Assembly (NCBI GenBank): GCA_034926635.1
Contig: JAYFQX010000001.1
Span: 124,001-188,000 of the forward strand
DNA length: 64,000 nucleotides
Direction: 5' to 3'
Source of the DNA: Christensenella sp034926635
Lineage (GTDB): Bacteria; Bacillota; Clostridia; Christensenellales; Christensenellaceae
Position 1 is the first letter of the stretch. Every line of letters starts with the position of its first letter. Below are positions 63,692 through 64,000 of this stretch, one piece after another. A program made the position numbers and the translations under genes. The notes below the pieces were generated by a model. That model saw nothing but the letters and a program-made list of their open reading frames with translations, was not told the DNA's origin and ran no database searches.

Positions 63692-64000
63692 GCAAGCACC
63701 TCCGAAATCCTGCTGCATAGCAATGATAATTTTTCTATATAATCCCCGGTATTCTTTCCCCTACGCGCACTTTCCATAATTACCTTATATTCTTTGAGTC
63801 TTTCTGCCAAGTACTTCCTAAATACCAGTTCTTTTTTAGCAAGCAGCTTTGGTCCAAACAACAATTCTATTTCTTCCGGCAACGGTTGAATCCCGTTTTT
63901 CACTAGAATAATCTGGTAATAATGGTCATTTTCACATACCATATCCTCATCTGCGATCACAAAATTGTTTTCATATAGAAACCGCCGCAATACATCTTCG
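63688..64000 (-). CDS. trmK: tRNA m1A22 methyltransferase TrmK, C-terminal part
   Basis: Only the last 103 codons are in the window; the frame runs open to base 64000. RRFLYENNFVIADEDMV, YYQIILV and the C-terminal helical region (LAERLKEYKVIMES) match the end of TrmK, which methylates A22 in the D-loop of tRNA. TrmK next to a Nif3-like gene is the standard Firmicutes order. The SAM-binding half lies outside the window. Confidence 0.85.
   Translation of the reverse strand, partial: EDVLRRFLYENNFVIADEDMVCENDHYYQIILVKNGIQPLPEEIELLFGPKLLAKKELVFRKYLAERLKEYKVIMESARRGKNTGDYIEKLSLLCSRISEVLA

Noticed and set aside
1..64000. CRISPR array, toxin-antitoxin, restriction or phage genes
   Set aside because: I looked for regular direct repeats and for typical small paired ORFs and found none that I could support.

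Overview
This window is one end-to-end stretch of a low-to-moderate G+C Firmicutes chromosome, most likely from an anaerobic member of the Clostridia. The evidence is the gene content and order: an atpIBEF-delta cluster, hisZGDBHAF-IE with short HisG plus HisZ, GatCAB, a PASTA kinase with its PP2C phosphatase, RemA (DUF370), YloU/FakA, a TrpR-like YerC beside PcrA and LigA, and AGGAGG-type ribosome sites. Genus cannot be settled from the sequence alone. Almost all genes lie on the minus strand. The plus-strand exceptions are a small membrane protein at 8486-9004 and rpmB at 28456-28650.

Layout. 1-2007: start of the F1Fo ATP synthase operon (I, a, c, b and a delta subunit reduced to its C-terminal domain). 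2112-5845: pyk with a DUF2156 protein and a GNAT protein. 6156-8222: an atypical EF-G paralogue. 8486-14264: stand-alone genes (membrane protein, TIM barrel, zinc-finger anti-sigma-like protein, NlpC/P60 hydrolase, mtnA, GGDEF protein). 14265-16947: an AT-rich acquired patch with an IS256-family transposase remnant, a two-gene flavoprotein operon and a decayed conjugative-element-type ORF, ending at a four-gene tRNA operon (Val-Asp-Gly-Cys, 17005-17340). 17438-23800: histidine operon. 23928-28071: recG, fakA, yloU. 28072-28455: divergent intergenic region with a probable structured RNA. 28716-39477: a translation and cell-envelope-signalling operon, priA-def-fmt-rsmB-rlmN-stp-pknB-rsgA-rpe-thiN. 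39518-42653: yicC-remA-gmk-rpoZ-coaBC. 42724-46910: gatCAB plus an AIR-synthase-like gene. 46985-51446: yerC-pcrA-ligA. 51542-55937: a type IIA topoisomerase pair. 56110-59538: tig-clpP-clpX. 59644-61407: a YgiQ-type radical SAM protein. 61502-64000: trmK-nif3-zinc ribbon protein-rnpB.

Most of the window is conserved housekeeping. The points worth a second look are the missing N-terminal domain of the ATP synthase delta subunit, a structured RNA candidate behind a near-consensus promoter upstream of yloU, an apparent ATT start codon for rsgA, a terminator hairpin wedged between coaBC and the priA ribosome site, an EF-G paralogue without the catalytic histidine, and the tRNA-flanked mobile-element graveyard carrying two flavoproteins. 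I did not find a defence island, CRISPR array, prophage or biosynthetic cluster.
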